64,000 bases of DNA from Ruminococcus sp. (GCA_017441505.1 JAFRXL010000036.1:1-64000); one strand, 5' to 3'. Positions 8,392-17,978 are shown, counted from the first letter of the stretch. A program made the numbers and translations. Notes: a model not told the origin generated them from the sequence alone.

Positions 8392-8835
8392 ATAAAATTC
8401 GTTGAGATATTTACAGACGGTGCTTGCAGCGGTAATCCCGGTCCGGGAGGATACGGAGTTGTGCTGAGGTACGGAACAAAAGAAAAAGAGCTTTCAGGCG
8501 GCGACAGCAGTACTACCAATAACCGCATGGAGCTGCTTGGAGTTATAACCGGACTTGCTGCTCTGAAAGAACCCTGTCAGGTCACTTTGACTACCGACAG
8601 CAAATACGTTGTTGATAGTATCACCAAAGGCTGGGTGTACAACTGGAAGAAAAACAACTGGATAAAATCCGATAAAAAACCGGCTTTAAATGTTGATCTG
8701 TGGGAGCAGCTATTGCCTTTGCTCGAAAAACACAAAGTGACATTCAATTGGGTCAAGGGTCACGCAGGACATCCCGAAAATGAACGCTGCGACAGACTTG
8801 CAGTTGAACAGCGTGACAGATATTCCCTTAAATAG
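8392..8835 (+). CDS. rnhA: Ribonuclease HI, apparent AUA start codon
   Basis: RNase HI cuts the RNA strand of RNA-DNA hybrids, in primer removal and R-loop clearance. The N-terminus [19 protein letters not shown] contains the first catalytic Asp; Glu in NNRMELLGV, Asp in TTDSKYVVD, and [14 protein letters not shown] complete the active site. A perfect AAAGGAGG (8376-8383) precedes the open frame, but no ATG, GTG or TTG follows it; ATA at 8392 sits 8 bp away, exactly where the family Met aligns. Otherwise GTG 8362 or 8365 would add 9-10 residues and have no binding site. The frame follows the DUF2461 gene and is ended by a strong hairpin. Confidence 0.92.
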   Translation: MKFVEIFTDGACSGNPGPGGYGVVLRYGTKEKELSGGDSSTTNNRMELLGVITGLAALKEPCQVTLTTDSKYVVDSITKGWVYNWKKNNWIKSDKKPALNVDLWEQLLPLLEKHKVTFNWVKGHAGHPENERCDRLAVEQRDRYSLK

Positions 8836-8839
8836 CAAA

Positions 8840-8878
8840 AAAGTCCTGATACTGTTAGCAAAACAGTATCAGGACTTT
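8840..8878 (+). terminator. Strong hairpin terminator after rnhA
   Basis: A perfect 17-bp stem (8840-8856 with 8862-8878; AGCAA loop) flanked by A-run upstream and TTTAA downstream. It can act in both directions. Confidence 0.85.
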
Positions 8879-9005
8879 AATACTATCGCTCTCCCAAAAT
8901 AAACTCTCAAAAAGACGGAGCTTAATTTCGGAAGCAATATAATGCTTAAAAAACCACTTAAATTATTAATAAATTATGTAATATTTTTGAAATTTATATT
9001 AACAC

Positions 9006-9034
9006 TTGAAATTGATTAAGAATTGTGTTATAAT
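9006..9034 (+). promoter_or_regulatory. Promoter of the LysR gene
   Basis: TTGAAA (9006-9011), 17-bp spacer, perfect TATAAT (9029-9034), 34 bp before the start codon. Confidence 0.78.
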
Positions 9035-9067
9035 ATATAGGATATTGTTATAAGGAGGTGAGATAAA

Positions 9068-10015
9068 ATGAAAATACAGCATCTTGAATATGTTCTGGCT
9101 ATCGCACAGGAAGGAAGCATCACCAAGGCTGCTAAGAAACTCTATCAGGCTCAGCCTAATATCAGTATCGCCCTCAAAGAGCTTGAAGAAAGTCTCGGCA
9201 TACAGATATTCCAGCGTACACAGAGCGGTATGATAACTACTCCGGAGGGAGAAGAATTTATCGACCGTGCAAAGAATATCGTTGAAGAGTTCCACAGTCT
9301 TGAAGCAATGTATTCCCGCAAGGAATCAGATGTATCTCAGATAAGCATATCCGCTACAAAGTCGCCTTATGTAGCTGCCGCTATGGGAAGAATGATAAAC
9401 GAGCTTGAGAGTACTGAACAGGATTTCAACGTGTCCATAATGGAATCATCGACAAATCGTGTTATTGAAGATATATGCAACGGTGTAGCCGATGTTGGAG
9501 TTCTCCGCATACCTACACTTCAGCTCGATATACTTCAGGAGCGTCTTGAATCAAAGAAGCTTTGCAGCAAAACTATCCTTGAATACCGTATGAATATCAT
9601 ACTTTCTTCAGATCATCCGCTTGCTAAGTATGACACTATCCCATATGAGCTTCTCAAAGATTATCCGGAGATAATCAACAAGGATCTTGAAGATGATATT
9701 ATGCGTAAAGCAACTATCAATCCTGATTATGATACGATCAAGGAAGGCAAAAAGATATTTGTATGTGACAGAGGAACTCAGATGAGTATGCTCAATATGG
9801 TCAAGGATGCATTTTTCTGGGTAGGTCCGCTGCACCAGCCAGGTATAGCTCAGGGAAGACTTACTGTTCGTCCGTGTTCTTTCGCAACTTGTTTTAATCG
9901 TGATATAATCATATACAGAAAGAAGAGCGAGAATAATCCGCTTATAATGAGAAGCATCGAGTATATCACTAAATCAGCAGAATCTTTGATGTCCACACCA
10001 AGTGTTGAGAAATAA
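9068..10015 (+). CDS. LysR-family transcriptional regulator
   Basis: A 315-residue one-component regulator. The N-terminal winged helix-turn-helix is typical (residues 1-60: LEYVLAIAQEGSITKAAKKL, then ALKELEESLGIQIFQRT). The periplasmic-binding-like effector domain follows (about 90-300; the ADVGVLRIP and SSDHPLAKYD stretches are standard). AAGGAGG precedes the ATG. It is monocistronic between its own promoter and terminator, and no divergent target gene adjoins it, so the regulon and ligand cannot be guessed. Confidence 0.9.
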   Translation: MKIQHLEYVLAIAQEGSITKAAKKLYQAQPNISIALKELEESLGIQIFQRTQSGMITTPEGEEFIDRAKNIVEEFHSLEAMYSRKESDVSQISISATKSPYVAAAMGRMINELESTEQDFNVSIMESSTNRVIEDICNGVADVGVLRIPTLQLDILQERLESKKLCSKTILEYRMNIILSSDHPLAKYDTIPYELLKDYPEIINKDLEDDIMRKATINPDYDTIKEGKKIFVCDRGTQMSMLNMVKDAFFWVGPLHQPGIAQGRLTVRPCSFATCFNRDIIIYRKKSENNPLIMRSIEYITKSAESLMSTPSVEK

Positions 10016-10053
10016 AAAAAGAATGAGAAACTTTGAAGTCTCTCACTCTTTTT
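10016..10053 (+). terminator. Terminator after the LysR gene
   Basis: Near-perfect inverted repeat AAAAAGAATGAGA (10016-10028) and TCTCACTCTTTTT (10041-10053) with one mismatch, ending in T5. Confidence 0.8.
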
Positions 10054-10180
10054 AAGGATGGATAGAAAATTTCTTGTTCTTATTGGCTTGACTATATTAT
10101 ATCACCATGCAGGAAAAATATCAAATATTTATTTTTTATCCCAATATATATTTTGTATATAATTAATTCAGAAATTACTA

Positions 10181-10216
10181 AAAATTTGCCGTTATCGGAG
10201 ATTTTCCGATAACGGC
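10181..10216 (-). terminator. Terminator of the LRR gene pair
   Basis: A 12-bp perfect stem (GCCGTTATCGGA, 10188-10199; TCCGATAACGGC, 10205-10216). Read on the minus strand it is followed by AAATTTTT, so it terminates the minus-strand operon. Confidence 0.85.
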
Positions 10217-10221
10217 ATTCT

Positions 10222-11601
10222 TTATTTCTCGGATTTTTTATTATCATCCTCAGAGTCGTCATCTATAATTTTTTTATAGTTGGCTTCCTCTTCCAGCTCT
10301 TTAGCTTCTTTCATGGCTTTTTTAGCAGCAGATGAAGCTCCTTTTTTGCCTCTTGCCATAAGTACTATAGCAAATACTATGACAGTGATAATGAGGGCTA
10401 CCGCAGCTACTATGAAAGCGATATGCTTTATATCCTTATCAGATGCATTATAGCTTATATCATTGCTTTTGGCGTATTTTTCACCGGCAGTTCCGGAAGA
10501 AACCGTCATTTTGAAATCGCTTACTTTTACGTCCTCACTGTTATCATTGACAGTATATCCAAAAGCCTTATCACCTATTTCGGTAACGCTTTTCGGTACG
10601 CTTACCTGAGAGAGCTTTTCACATCCATAGAATGTGCTCTCACCGATAGTTTTCAATCCGTTCTGTAGAATGAGCTTGTTAAGCGACACACAGCCTAAGA
10701 AAGCCTGATCGCCTAAAGATATGATAGTTGTCGGGAGTTCGAGCATTTCAAGAGATTCATTATATGCGAAAGCTCCTGTACCTATCGCAGCTATGCCCTC
10801 TGCAAGATCAATTTTTTTGATGCCGATACATTCTCTGAAAGTATTGTCTTTTATCTCAGTAACATTTCCCGAGATATACGCCTCGGTTATATACTGGCAC
10901 TGAGAGAAAGCTCCGCTGCTTATAGAAGTTACCTTTTCATCTATACGAAGCTCTCCGGAATAGTCCATTGAAGCCTTATAAACAGTGTTTTTTTCCTTAT
11001 TGGTCAGGAGCTTGTCTTCATATACGAAATTCGCACATCCTTCGGTATCGAAGTTTTTTATAGGAGTGCAGGTGAAGACAGAATCTCCCATATCCTGAAG
11101 AGAATCGGGAATGGTCATCTCTGTAAGGCTGTAGCACTGAGCGAAAGCAGAATCTCCGATAGAAGTTATGGTATCAGGAAGAGTAACGGATTCAAGAGCG
11201 GGACAGCAATAGAATGCTTCATCCGGTATCTCTGTAAGTCTTGATTCGATAGTTACTTTTTTCAGTGATGTACAATAGCTGAAAGCACCGCTGCCTATCT
11301 TCTTGACAGTTTTCGGGATAGTAAGTTCATTCAGTCCCTCACAGTTGAAGAAAGCACTTTCGCCTATTTCAACTACAGGAACACCGTCAAGTACATCCGG
11401 TATTTTTTTAATGATAGAGGCGGTACATTTTCTGATAGCATAGCCGCCGTCAACATTTTCATATATGAAAGAGCCGTCCTGTAGTATGTCTTTTGCCTGA
11501 GTTGAGGCTGCATATGAAGTCATGGGGAAGATCGAGCTTAATGAAAAAGACATCATTGCGGTAACGGCAGCAGCAGCCAGTTTCCTTAATTTATTTCTCA
11601 T
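10222..11601 (-). CDS. BspA-like leucine-rich-repeat surface protein with C-terminal TM anchor
   Basis: A 459-residue exported protein. It has a signal peptide (basic start, hydrophobic core, MTSYAAS cleavage region near residue 31), about twelve LRR_5 (BspA/TpLRR) units of the LTEITIPDSV and IGDSAFAQCYSL type, a C-terminal membrane helix (about 395-418, IAFIVAAVALIITVIVFAIV), and a charged Lys/Glu/Asp tail presumably inside the cell. Such domains mediate adhesion or ligand binding; the partner here is unknown. ATG 11601 is preferred because AAAGG lies 9 bp upstream; ATG 11610 is possible. It overlaps the upstream LRR gene by 11 bp. Confidence 0.85.
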   Translation of the reverse strand: MRNKLRKLAAAAVTAMMSFSLSSIFPMTSYAASTQAKDILQDGSFIYENVDGGYAIRKCTASIIKKIPDVLDGVPVVEIGESAFFNCEGLNELTIPKTVKKIGSGAFSYCTSLKKVTIESRLTEIPDEAFYCCPALESVTLPDTITSIGDSAFAQCYSLTEMTIPDSLQDMGDSVFTCTPIKNFDTEGCANFVYEDKLLTNKEKNTVYKASMDYSGELRIDEKVTSISSGAFSQCQYITEAYISGNVTEIKDNTFRECIGIKKIDLAEGIAAIGTGAFAYNESLEMLELPTTIISLGDQAFLGCVSLNKLILQNGLKTIGESTFYGCEKLSQVSVPKSVTEIGDKAFGYTVNDNSEDVKVSDFKMTVSSGTAGEKYAKSNDISYNASDKDIKHIAFIVAAVALIITVIVFAIVLMARGKKGASSAAKKAMKEAKELEEEANYKKIIDDDSEDDNKKSEK

Positions 11602-13834
11602 CCTCTTCATCCTTTCCCTCGGACTTAGCTTTTCTTGCCTCGGCAGCCTTCTTTATCATTTCAGAGTGTTCCTTAGCGGCTTTTTTAGCCTTTTTCTTTT
11701 TAAAGAAGATACTGAGTATCCCTGCAAGCAGACCTGCACCTATCACGCCGCCTCCGATACCGAGCAGACGCTTATCGATATTAAGTCCGAATACATCAGC
11801 TGTATCCGTGATAACTTCAATATCGTTGTCCTTTGCATATTTGTAAGCACAGGTATCCTTATCGGCATAAATTTTGAAGCCTGATACAAGCTTTTCGACT
11901 TTTGCATTTTCGTCATTCGGGTCTGCTTCTTCATCGTAATAGAATCCGCAGGCGAAGTCTCCCATAGATTCAAGAGAATCATAGAAGCGAAGACTTTCAA
12001 GCTCTTTGCAGTCGAAGAAAGCGTCGTTTCCGACTGTTTTAAGGTCTTTTGAAAGCTTAGCCTTTTTAAGCTTCTTACAGCCTCCGAAAGAAGCGATACC
12101 TATTTTCTCAACGTGAGAAAGGTCAATTTCTTCAATAATGCTTGCGTTGTAGAAAGCGTAGTCCCCTATCTCTTTGACGGACTGAGGAACATCGAAGCTC
12201 TTTTCATCTCTTGCTGACGGATATGCTATAAGTTTAGTCATATCGTGGTCGTAGAGAACACCGTTTTTGGACGTATACACACCATCACCGGAAGAAACGC
12301 TTATTGATTCAAGAGCCTGACACTGTATAAATGGGTGCTCAGTTTCTTTGCCGAAAGATGTGCAGTCGCCTGAGAAAGTGACCTCCCTGAGAGACTGACA
12401 TCCGCTGAACACGTCTGTACCTATAGTTTTTGCACCGCCGAGGTCGGCTTTTTCGAGTGCATAGCAGCCTTCAAATACGTTATCCTCGATAGTTTCAAGG
12501 CTCTGCGGCAGAACGACTTCTTTGAGGTATGTGCAGTTCTGGAAAGCCATTTTCTTTATTACCTTGACATTTTCCGGAACTATTATTTTTGAAGCGGAAG
12601 TATTGCTGAAAGCAACAGTATATATCCTTGTTACAGGCTTGCCGTCTATTTCAGCCGGAACTTCTATGACACTGTCAAATGAATTGCAGTTGATGATATA
12701 TGCTTCACCGTTTTCCACAGCGTAGTCATAGTCGCCGAGATTATTTATATCAAGGTTTTCGATCTCCTGTATATCTTCGTTTTCCTCAGGTGAGCGGAAG
12801 TCGAAATCGTTGGTATAGCCGTATTCAGAGTCCGTATCTTTAGCATAGGTCTGAGCAGCAGAGCCGTATGAACCGAGTATGATAAATCCGTTTACAGGAA
12901 CTTCCTCGCCGTTAACTGAAGATTGATAACCTAAAGCACAATAGCCTATAGTGTCAACTGAATCCGGTACGAGTATCTTAGTCAGACCGGTATCCATGAA
13001 AGCATACTGTCCGATCATACCGAGCTTATCAGGAAGCTCTATCTCTTTGAGCTGCTTGCATCCGTAAAAGGCAGCTCCACCGATAGAATAGAGGTTTTCC
13101 GGCAGCAGTACTTTTTCAAGTGAACTGCATCCTGCAAAGCCGTAATCACCGACTTCACTTACTTCTGTTTTGCTGAGGTCAGCGACTTTCAGTGCTTCAT
13201 TGCTTCCTACAGCGAAATCGTCAAGTATCCTGAGTTTTTCAGGGAAAGTTATTTCGCTGAGGGCAGTTGAATATATACTTGCTTTTCCGAGCTGAGATAC
13301 TGTATCAGGTATCTTGAAGCTTGTACCCTCTTTTTTTGAAGGATAGCACACGAGCTTCGTCATGTCTTTTGAATAGAGCACACCGTCAGCAGCAGCAAAG
13401 TTCTCGCTTTTAGCATCAATGGTTATCTCCTTGAGCTGCATACATACCTTGAACGGATTATTTGAGGATATGTACTCAAGAGTAGCCGGCAGAGCTATTT
13501 TGGAATACGGTGATCTTCCGTCATTTCCGAATACCCACGGACCTAACTCTGTTACTTTTTTTCCGTCTATAGTATCCGGTATAACAGCTTCACTTCCGAC
13601 TATCCTGCAATGCTGTAAACATACAGTATCTTCTTCTGTAAGGCTGTATGAGAAATCTCCGGATTCTATCAGATTTTCTTCCTCTGCGGCAATATCCCCG
13701 TCAGTTTCCTCAGCAGCTTCCGCAGCAGCAGAGGTTGAAGTTTCGTTATCAGCAAAGGAATAAAGCGGCATAGAAGCTGATACACAAATGAGCAGGCTCA
13801 TGAGAAATGCAGCAGCTTTATTTTTATTTAACAT
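11591..13834 (-). CDS. Large BspA-like leucine-rich-repeat surface protein with TM anchor
   Basis: A 747-residue exported protein with signal peptide (MLNKNKAAAFLMSLLICVSA, cleavage near SFA-DNE). An acidic Ala/Glu linker (about 30-55) and two LRR_5 blocks follow, separated by an acidic segment (PEENEDIQEIENLDINNL). LRR units carry VTELGPWVF, IGGAAFYGCKQL and IGDYAFYNAS signatures. A C-terminal TM segment (GIGGGVIGAGLLAGILSIFF) and a Lys-rich tail complete it. GAGAGGG precedes the ATG. It is first of a two-gene operon; its 5' flank adjoins the structured repeat at 13866-14134. It may be an adhesin; it could also have a sensory role because the tail is cytoplasmic. Confidence 0.86.
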   Translation of the reverse strand: MLNKNKAAAFLMSLLICVSASMPLYSFADNETSTSAAAEAAEETDGDIAAEEENLIESGDFSYSLTEEDTVCLQHCRIVGSEAVIPDTIDGKKVTELGPWVFGNDGRSPYSKIALPATLEYISSNNPFKVCMQLKEITIDAKSENFAAADGVLYSKDMTKLVCYPSKKEGTSFKIPDTVSQLGKASIYSTALSEITFPEKLRILDDFAVGSNEALKVADLSKTEVSEVGDYGFAGCSSLEKVLLPENLYSIGGAAFYGCKQLKEIELPDKLGMIGQYAFMDTGLTKILVPDSVDTIGYCALGYQSSVNGEEVPVNGFIILGSYGSAAQTYAKDTDSEYGYTNDFDFRSPEENEDIQEIENLDINNLGDYDYAVENGEAYIINCNSFDSVIEVPAEIDGKPVTRIYTVAFSNTSASKIIVPENVKVIKKMAFQNCTYLKEVVLPQSLETIEDNVFEGCYALEKADLGGAKTIGTDVFSGCQSLREVTFSGDCTSFGKETEHPFIQCQALESISVSSGDGVYTSKNGVLYDHDMTKLIAYPSARDEKSFDVPQSVKEIGDYAFYNASIIEEIDLSHVEKIGIASFGGCKKLKKAKLSKDLKTVGNDAFFDCKELESLRFYDSLESMGDFACGFYYDEEADPNDENAKVEKLVSGFKIYADKDTCAYKYAKDNDIEVITDTADVFGLNIDKRLLGIGGGVIGAGLLAGILSIFFKKKKAKKAAKEHSEMIKKAAEARKAKSEGKDEEDEK

Positions 13835-13865
13835 TTTTCTAACCCTCTCTGTATTTTTTCATGCT

Positions 13866-14134
13866 TTATTAATACGGCAATTAAATATCTATAAAACGAC
13901 GAAGTCGGCGAAAAAGGGATTCCAAAGGGTTCACAACCCTTTGGCGGAAAGGTGTACGAGGTTACCCCTACCGGCGGTAGGGGATGTCAGCTTGCTGACA
14001 GGGGTGGCTGGACCCGATTAGGGTGGGCAGAGCCTTCCCTAAGAAATAGTGCAGCGAGCAAAGCTACGCTGTACGGACCGTCCGCATTCCTTTCCTCGGC
14101 TTGACCGACGTAAATTTTTTTGCCGGACTAATAA
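13866..14134 (+). repeat. Structured dispersed repeat, copy 1 (269 bp)
   Basis: The ends are imperfect inverted repeats (TTATTAATACGGCAA at the left, TTGCCGGACTAATAA at the right, 13/15). A 33-nt block at 13876-13908 is identical to 48419-48451 in copy 2. The 3' part (hairpin GCAGCG...CGCTGT, GACCGTCCGCAT, CCTCGGCTTGACCGACG) matches copy 2 and copy 3. The middle is variable here: it carries extra hairpins (CCAAAGGGTT/AACCCTTTGG, CCCCTACCGG/CGGTAGGGG, GTCAGC/GCTGAC). It fills most of the 455-bp gap before the P-type ATPase. MITE or structured RNA cannot be told apart by eye. Confidence 0.8.
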
Positions 14135-14289
14135 ACAACAATACGCTTTATACATTATATCATAAGAGCATGGATATTGCAACGGATTTCACTCACTTTT
14201 CGTATTTCTTATACAAAGTTTTCAGGTCATATCCTGTCCGCATCAAGCATATGATTTATGGACAAATCTACGTTTAGGGAGCTGAATTT

Positions 14290-16911
14290 ATGGGACTTAC
14301 TGAAAAAGAAGCGGCGGAAAGACTGAAAGCTGACGGCGAAAATGTACTCGAAGAGGGCAAAAAAGCAAGTGCAGCAGGGATATTCATAGGACAATTCAAG
14401 GATGTTATGGTGATGATACTGCTCATAGCTACGGGAGTATCAGTGCTTCTCGGAGAAATATCGGATGCGGTAACGATAATCCTCATAGTACTTCTGAATG
14501 CTGTACTCGGCTTCATTCAGGAGTACCGCACCGAGCATACTCTTGAGGCACTCCGCTCCATGACCGCACCTACCGCAAAATGCTGCAGGGACGGCGAAAT
14601 AAAGGTCATAGATGCGGCAAAGCTTGTGTGCGAGGATATTATCGAGCTTGAAGCAGGCGACCGTGTACCGGCTGACTGTGCATTGATAAAAGCGTCAGGG
14701 ATGTATGCGGACGAATCCATGCTCACCGGAGAATCCGAGGCAGTCGCTAAGACAGCCGGTCAGCCGAGCGACAGGGACAACAGTCTCAACAAACCGAATA
14801 TAGCCTATTGCGGAACTTCTGTTACAAAGGGCACTTGCACGGCGAAGGTCATAGCTACAGGAAAGCGGACTCAAATGGGACGTATCTCAGAAATGCTGTC
14901 CGATATAGAAAGAGAGCTTACTCCCCTGCAAAAGCGGCTTGCGGAGCTTGGAAGGGCAGTGGCTGTGATATGCCTTATAGTGTGTGCGGCAGTTTTTGCA
15001 GCCGGAGTTATCCGTGGGGAAGAGATATTCACAATGCTCATGACAGGTATAACCATAGCTATCGCTGCTATTCCGGAGGGACTTCCGGCTACTGTGACTA
15101 TAGCTCTTGCACTTGCAGTCAACCGTATGCTTAAACAGAAAGCACTCGTGAACAAGCTCCACAGCGTTGAGACTTTAGGGTGTACTTCTGTGATATGCTC
15201 GGATAAGACCGGAACTATAACCGAAAACAAAATGACTCTTACCGAACTTGTTTCTGCTGATGAGGAGTATTATTTCAGCGGTATGGGCTACAGGATAAGC
15301 GGCAGAGTTACTAAGGGTAAAGATGAGACAGCAGTCAATCCGATAAATGAAAAGGTGCTGACCGCTGTTCTTACCTGCGGAACGATTTGTTCTGATGCAT
15401 CGATAACAGCTCCCTCCGGCACAAAAAACCGTGACCGTGGAGCTGTTTCGGGTAAGGGAGAGTGGAAAGTCACCGGCGACCCGACTGAAATAGCTATACT
15501 TGTTGCGGCAGCAAAAGCCGGTATCACCAAAAATGAACTCGGAAAGGATATGCGGAGGATAAACGACCTCCCATTTGACAGCGAATACCGTTTCATGGCA
15601 GTCCACTGTGCCTGCCGGAGCGAAAAAAGGATATATTTCAAGGGAGCTGAGGAAGCCATACTCCCACGCTGTTCGCAGTACATGAGCCGCTCCGGAGAGA
15701 TACTGCCGCTGACATTGGCGGTCAGGAAGAAAATAGCGGCAAAGACAGTTGAGATGTCGGATAAAGCTCTGAGGGTGCTTGCAATGGCTTACTGCGTTTC
15801 CGACAGCTTTGACCCTCGCCGTGGAAATCTGATATTTCTCGGACTCACCGGAATGATAGACCCTCCCCGTGAAGAAGCTAAGACAGCTATAAGGAAATGT
15901 GCAAATGCATCGGTAAGGACAGTAATGATAACAGGTGACCACAAGAATACGGCGGTAGCAGTTGCCAAGAAAGCAGGACTGCTCAAAGGCGGAAAAGCGG
16001 TCACAGGTGCAGAGCTGGACAGAATGTCGGATGAAGAACTTGACCGTGAAATAGGGAAATACACCGTCTTTGCGAGAGTTGAGCCTGTTCACAAGCTGAG
16101 GATAGTGAGGAGCTTCAAACGCCGTGGAGAGATAGTGACCATGACCGGCGACGGTGTAAATGATGCACCGGCTATCAAGGAAGCTGATGTCGGAGTTGCT
16201 ATGGGAGTTACAGGAACAGATGTCACAAAGCAGGCAGCCGATGTGATACTTCTCGACGACAATCTTGCTACACTTGTAAATGCGGTCGAGCAGGGACGCT
16301 GTGTTTATGCGAATATCCGCAAATTTGTACGCTATCTGCTGTCGTGCAACATAGGCGAGGTGCTCACTATGTTTCTGGGGATAATCATGGGGATGCCGAT
16401 AGTACTGCTGCCTGTGCAGATACTGCTCGTGAATCTGGTTACCGACGGACTGCCCGCTATCGCACTTGGCATGGAGCCGCCTGAAAAGGACATAATGAAC
16501 CGTCCGCCCAGAAAATCTGATGAGGGATTCTTTGCCGGCGGACTTATGAGTAAGATAGTTTTCAGAGGAATATTCATCGGACTTTGCACCCTTGCATCAT
16601 TCGCACTGACCATGCATAACGGCGGAAGTATTGAAGCAGCTCGCACCTCCGCACTTATCACCCTTGTTATGTCGCAGTTGATACACGTATTTGAATGTAA
16701 GTCCGAGACGAAGTCACTGTTCAGAATTAATCCTCTGAGTAATATCAAGCTGCTTATTGCTGCCGGTATTTCAATGGGAGCTCTTGCAGCAGCAGTGGCT
16801 TTTCCACAGCTTCAGGTCGTGTTTGAGACAGTAATGCTGAGCCGTGAACAGCTTCTTATAGCCTTTGGACTGAGTGCCGCAGTTCCCATTATAAGCGGAA
16901 TTTGTAAATAA
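14290..16911 (+). CDS. Calcium-type P-type ATPase (P2)
   Basis: An 873-residue P-type cation pump, most like the calcium (SERCA/PMR1) class. Visible: N-terminal cation ATPase domain (MGLTEKEAAERL), TGES in MLTGESEAVA, the PEGLP motif in TM4 (AAIPEGLPATV), the phosphorylation site CSDKTGTITEN with Asp305, the MTGDGVNDAPAIKEADVG hinge, and TM6 LVNLVTDGLPAIALGMEP, whose Asn and Asp are those used for calcium. The TM8-10 region is complete. GGGAG lies 8 bp before the ATG. It exports Ca2+ (or Mn2+) at the cost of ATP. A repeat element, with no clear promoter, precedes it. Confidence 0.93.
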   Translation: MGLTEKEAAERLKADGENVLEEGKKASAAGIFIGQFKDVMVMILLIATGVSVLLGEISDAVTIILIVLLNAVLGFIQEYRTEHTLEALRSMTAPTAKCCRDGEIKVIDAAKLVCEDIIELEAGDRVPADCALIKASGMYADESMLTGESEAVAKTAGQPSDRDNSLNKPNIAYCGTSVTKGTCTAKVIATGKRTQMGRISEMLSDIERELTPLQKRLAELGRAVAVICLIVCAAVFAAGVIRGEEIFTMLMTGITIAIAAIPEGLPATVTIALALAVNRMLKQKALVNKLHSVETLGCTSVICSDKTGTITENKMTLTELVSADEEYYFSGMGYRISGRVTKGKDETAVNPINEKVLTAVLTCGTICSDASITAPSGTKNRDRGAVSGKGEWKVTGDPTEIAILVAAAKAGITKNELGKDMRRINDLPFDSEYRFMAVHCACRSEKRIYFKGAEEAILPRCSQYMSRSGEILPLTLAVRKKIAAKTVEMSDKALRVLAMAYCVSDSFDPRRGNLIFLGLTGMIDPPREEAKTAIRKCANASVRTVMITGDHKNTAVAVAKKAGLLKGGKAVTGAELDRMSDEELDREIGKYTVFARVEPVHKLRIVRSFKRRGEIVTMTGDGVNDAPAIKEADVGVAMGVTGTDVTKQAADVILLDDNLATLVNAVEQGRCVYANIRKFVRYLLSCNIGEVLTMFLGIIMGMPIVLLPVQILLVNLVTDGLPAIALGMEPPEKDIMNRPPRKSDEGFFAGGLMSKIVFRGIFIGLCTLASFALTMHNGGSIEAARTSALITLVMSQLIHVFECKSETKSLFRINPLSNIKLLIAAGISMGALAAAVAFPQLQVVFETVMLSREQLLIAFGLSAAVPIISGICK

Positions 16912-16944
16912 TCTGAAAACTTACACAAAAAATAGCAATTTTAT

Positions 16945-16973
16945 TTGAAAATACTCTGAGGATATGTTATAAT
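16945..16973 (+). promoter_or_regulatory. Promoter of the AraC-family gene
   Basis: TTGAAA (16945-16950), 17-bp spacer, perfect TATAAT (16968-16973). The partial repeat copy at 17001-17043 then lies in the 5' UTR. Confidence 0.78.
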
Positions 16974-17000
16974 AGTATTGATACAGTAAATAATATGCTA

Positions 17001-17043
17001 CTCTCGGCTTGACCGACGTAAGTATATTATTGCCGAATCAATA
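17001..17043 (+). repeat. Structured dispersed repeat, copy 3 (3' end only)
   Basis: CTCTCGGCTTGACCGACGTA and the TTATTGCCGAATCAATA end match the right-hand end of copies 1 and 2. The left part is absent. It lies in the same orientation, 33 bp before the next gene, between promoter and start codon. Confidence 0.72.
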
Positions 17044-17076
17044 GTATGAAAAACAATTTATACAGGAGGTGGGCAT

Positions 17077-17829
17077 ATGAATGACGAGGTTGAAAAATAC
17101 ATTGCCTCTCATCTTTTTGAAAAACGTGAAGAGGACTTTGAGCACGCTTCGCTTGACCGTGAGATAGCTTTCTATGACAGCATCTGTGCCGGTAATCTGG
17201 AACTTGTAAGAGTTTTTATGCAGCCGCTGTGCTGTGAAGGATGCGGAATACTCAGTGAAGACCCGCTGCGGAATCTGAAATATCATTTTGTAGTTCTTGC
17301 GGCTATCATTGCCCGTACTTGTATAAATAAGGGCATGACTCCGGAAGAAGCCTACAGTCTTAGTGACTATTATATAATGAAAGTTGATAAATGCAAGGAC
17401 GAAAAAGGTGTAAGAGCTGCTCATATAGAGATGATAGAGGGTTATACCGAGAAAATGCGTAAGATAAAGCTTGGAGGTATATGCTCAAAGCAGGTGGTAA
17501 GTGCTATCGACTATATAACCAATCATCTTCACAGCAGAGTGCTGCTTGACGATGCTGCTGAGGAGCTTGGTCTGAGTACAGCTTACCTTTCAAGACTTTT
17601 CCGTAAAGAAACTGGCATAACTTTCAGTGAGTACGTAAACAAGCTAAAAACAGAAGAAGCTTCTGCACTGCTTCTCTACACAGAGCGTACTGATACTGAG
17701 ATAAGCAATCTGCTCGCATTCAGTTCACAGAGCTATTTTATCAAGATATTCCGGAAATTTTTCGGTATGACTCCAAAGGAATACAAAAAACGATATAAGA
17801 TACCGGTTTTTGAAACTGAGAAGAAATAG
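17077..17829 (+). CDS. AraC-family transcriptional regulator
   Basis: A 250-residue regulator. The N-terminal part (1-140), with Cys-containing LCCEGCGILSEDP, is not a standard cupin and resembles the sensor part of several Clostridia AraC proteins. The C-terminal AraC double helix-turn-helix is complete (about 148-245: LLDDAAEELGLSTAYLSRLF, then the second helix with FSSQSYFIKIFRKFFGMTPK). AGGAGG precedes the ATG. It is alone between its promoter and a strong terminator. Ligand and targets are unknown. Confidence 0.88.
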   Translation: MNDEVEKYIASHLFEKREEDFEHASLDREIAFYDSICAGNLELVRVFMQPLCCEGCGILSEDPLRNLKYHFVVLAAIIARTCINKGMTPEEAYSLSDYYIMKVDKCKDEKGVRAAHIEMIEGYTEKMRKIKLGGICSKQVVSAIDYITNHLHSRVLLDDAAEELGLSTAYLSRLFRKETGITFSEYVNKLKTEEASALLLYTERTDTEISNLLAFSSQSYFIKIFRKFFGMTPKEYKKRYKIPVFETEKK

Positions 17830-17837
17830 TACTAAAA

Positions 17838-17869
17838 GGGACGGAGCACATCCGTCCCTGAAATTTTTT
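17838..17869 (+). terminator. Terminator after the AraC-family gene
   Basis: Stem GGGACGGA (17838-17845) and TCCGTCCC (17851-17858), followed by TGAAATTTTTT. Confidence 0.85.
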
Positions 17870-17978
17870 CAAAAAAATTTTTCCTCACTGCACGGAAAAA
17901 GATTCCTCAGTTGTGTGTATTTATGAAGGGGCACAAAGCTCCGATACCGGTATAGCAATGTTGAAGGGAGGGGATCAT

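Noticed and set aside
15175..16092. 305-codon minus-strand frame inside the P-type ATPase gene
   Set aside because: It is antisense to a fully conserved ATPase, has no binding site, and its translation is rich in Cys, His and Tyr as in shadow frames.
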